DNA from: Roseibacillus sp.
GTDB lineage: Bacteria > Verrucomicrobiota > Verrucomicrobiae > Verrucomicrobiales > Akkermansiaceae
Length of the DNA stretch: 7,373 nt
NCBI GenBank assembly: GCA_002723015.1
Contig: PBNG01000024.1
Coordinates: forward strand, 1-7,373
Reading direction: 5' to 3'
Positions 7,208-7,373 of this stretch are shown piece by piece. A program made the position numbers and the translations under genes. The stretch's first letter is position 1. Each line of letters opens with the position of its first letter. Under the pieces are notes generated by a model. The model was not told where the DNA came from. It saw nothing but the letters and a program-made list of their open reading frames with translations, and made no database searches.

Positions 7208-7373
7208 GGGATCAGAAGAGGAGCAAGCTTGGACGCCATTGTGTCCTGTTCTCCTCGCCGCCCTCATCGCACAAGGCTGGAGAATCCTGTCCTGAGGAAC
7301 CCTAGATAATTGCACGGGAATGAAACTTTTCCCTGTGGGATCGAAAGAGACCTGTTTCAATCCCGGGACAGAC

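Noticed and set aside
6782..7309. 175-codon plus-strand open frame opposite the aldo/keto reductase
   Set aside because: It is antisense to conserved catalytic and barrel segments of the reductase and shows no domain pattern of its own.
7193..7360. In-frame extension of the aldo/keto reductase to TTG at 7360
   Set aside because: The extra 56 residues do not resemble the family N-terminus, while ATG 7192 has a good Shine-Dalgarno and the canonical MEQRRLG start. A TTGAAA at 7360-7355 (minus strand) has no acceptable -10 at 16-18 bp, so I call no promoter in this 181-bp upstream stretch.

Overview
The window reads as an ordinary chromosomal stretch of a Gram-negative bacterium, at moderately high GC. 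I favour the Planctomycetes-Verrucomicrobia group, most likely Verrucomicrobiota. The basis is the style of the exported trypsin-like/PDZ protease (GGDSGGPLF active site preceded by a conserved-looking Cys), the TonB protein, and a large charged protein whose conserved block resembles uncharacterised verrucomicrobial proteins I recall. That assignment is inference, since no rRNA or marker gene is present. Shine-Dalgarno signals are weak or absent in front of most genes; only the aldo/keto reductase has a clear one.

Layout. From the left edge to 1129 (minus strand) lies a secreted serine protease with one PDZ domain. Its C-terminus runs off the window inside a 15-bp tandem repeat that encodes an acidic Gly-Ser-Asp-Glu-Glu tail. 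A 280-bp divergent intergenic region (1130-1409) with weak promoter-like elements separates it from an ABC-F ATPase (1410-3395, plus strand). The ABC-F gene ends only 5 bp from the end of a convergent TonB-family gene (3401-4231, minus). Upstream of TonB on the minus strand are a large two-block charged protein of unknown function (4318-6096) and a Tas-like aldo/keto reductase (6173-7192). Between these two is a possible 23-codon ORF whose stop overlaps the next start as TGATG.

How the genes relate. Aldo/keto reductase, small ORF, unknown protein and TonB could form one minus-strand transcription unit (short gaps, same strand), but their functions do not point to one pathway. The protease (periplasmic quality control or processing), the ABC-F protein (cytosolic, ribosome-associated) and TonB (inner-membrane energy transduction) look like independent housekeeping or accessory functions. 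I see no mobile element, CRISPR array, RNA gene, defence island or evident new multigene system. The least explained items are the two-block unknown protein, the acidic repeat tail on the protease, and the small overlapping ORF.
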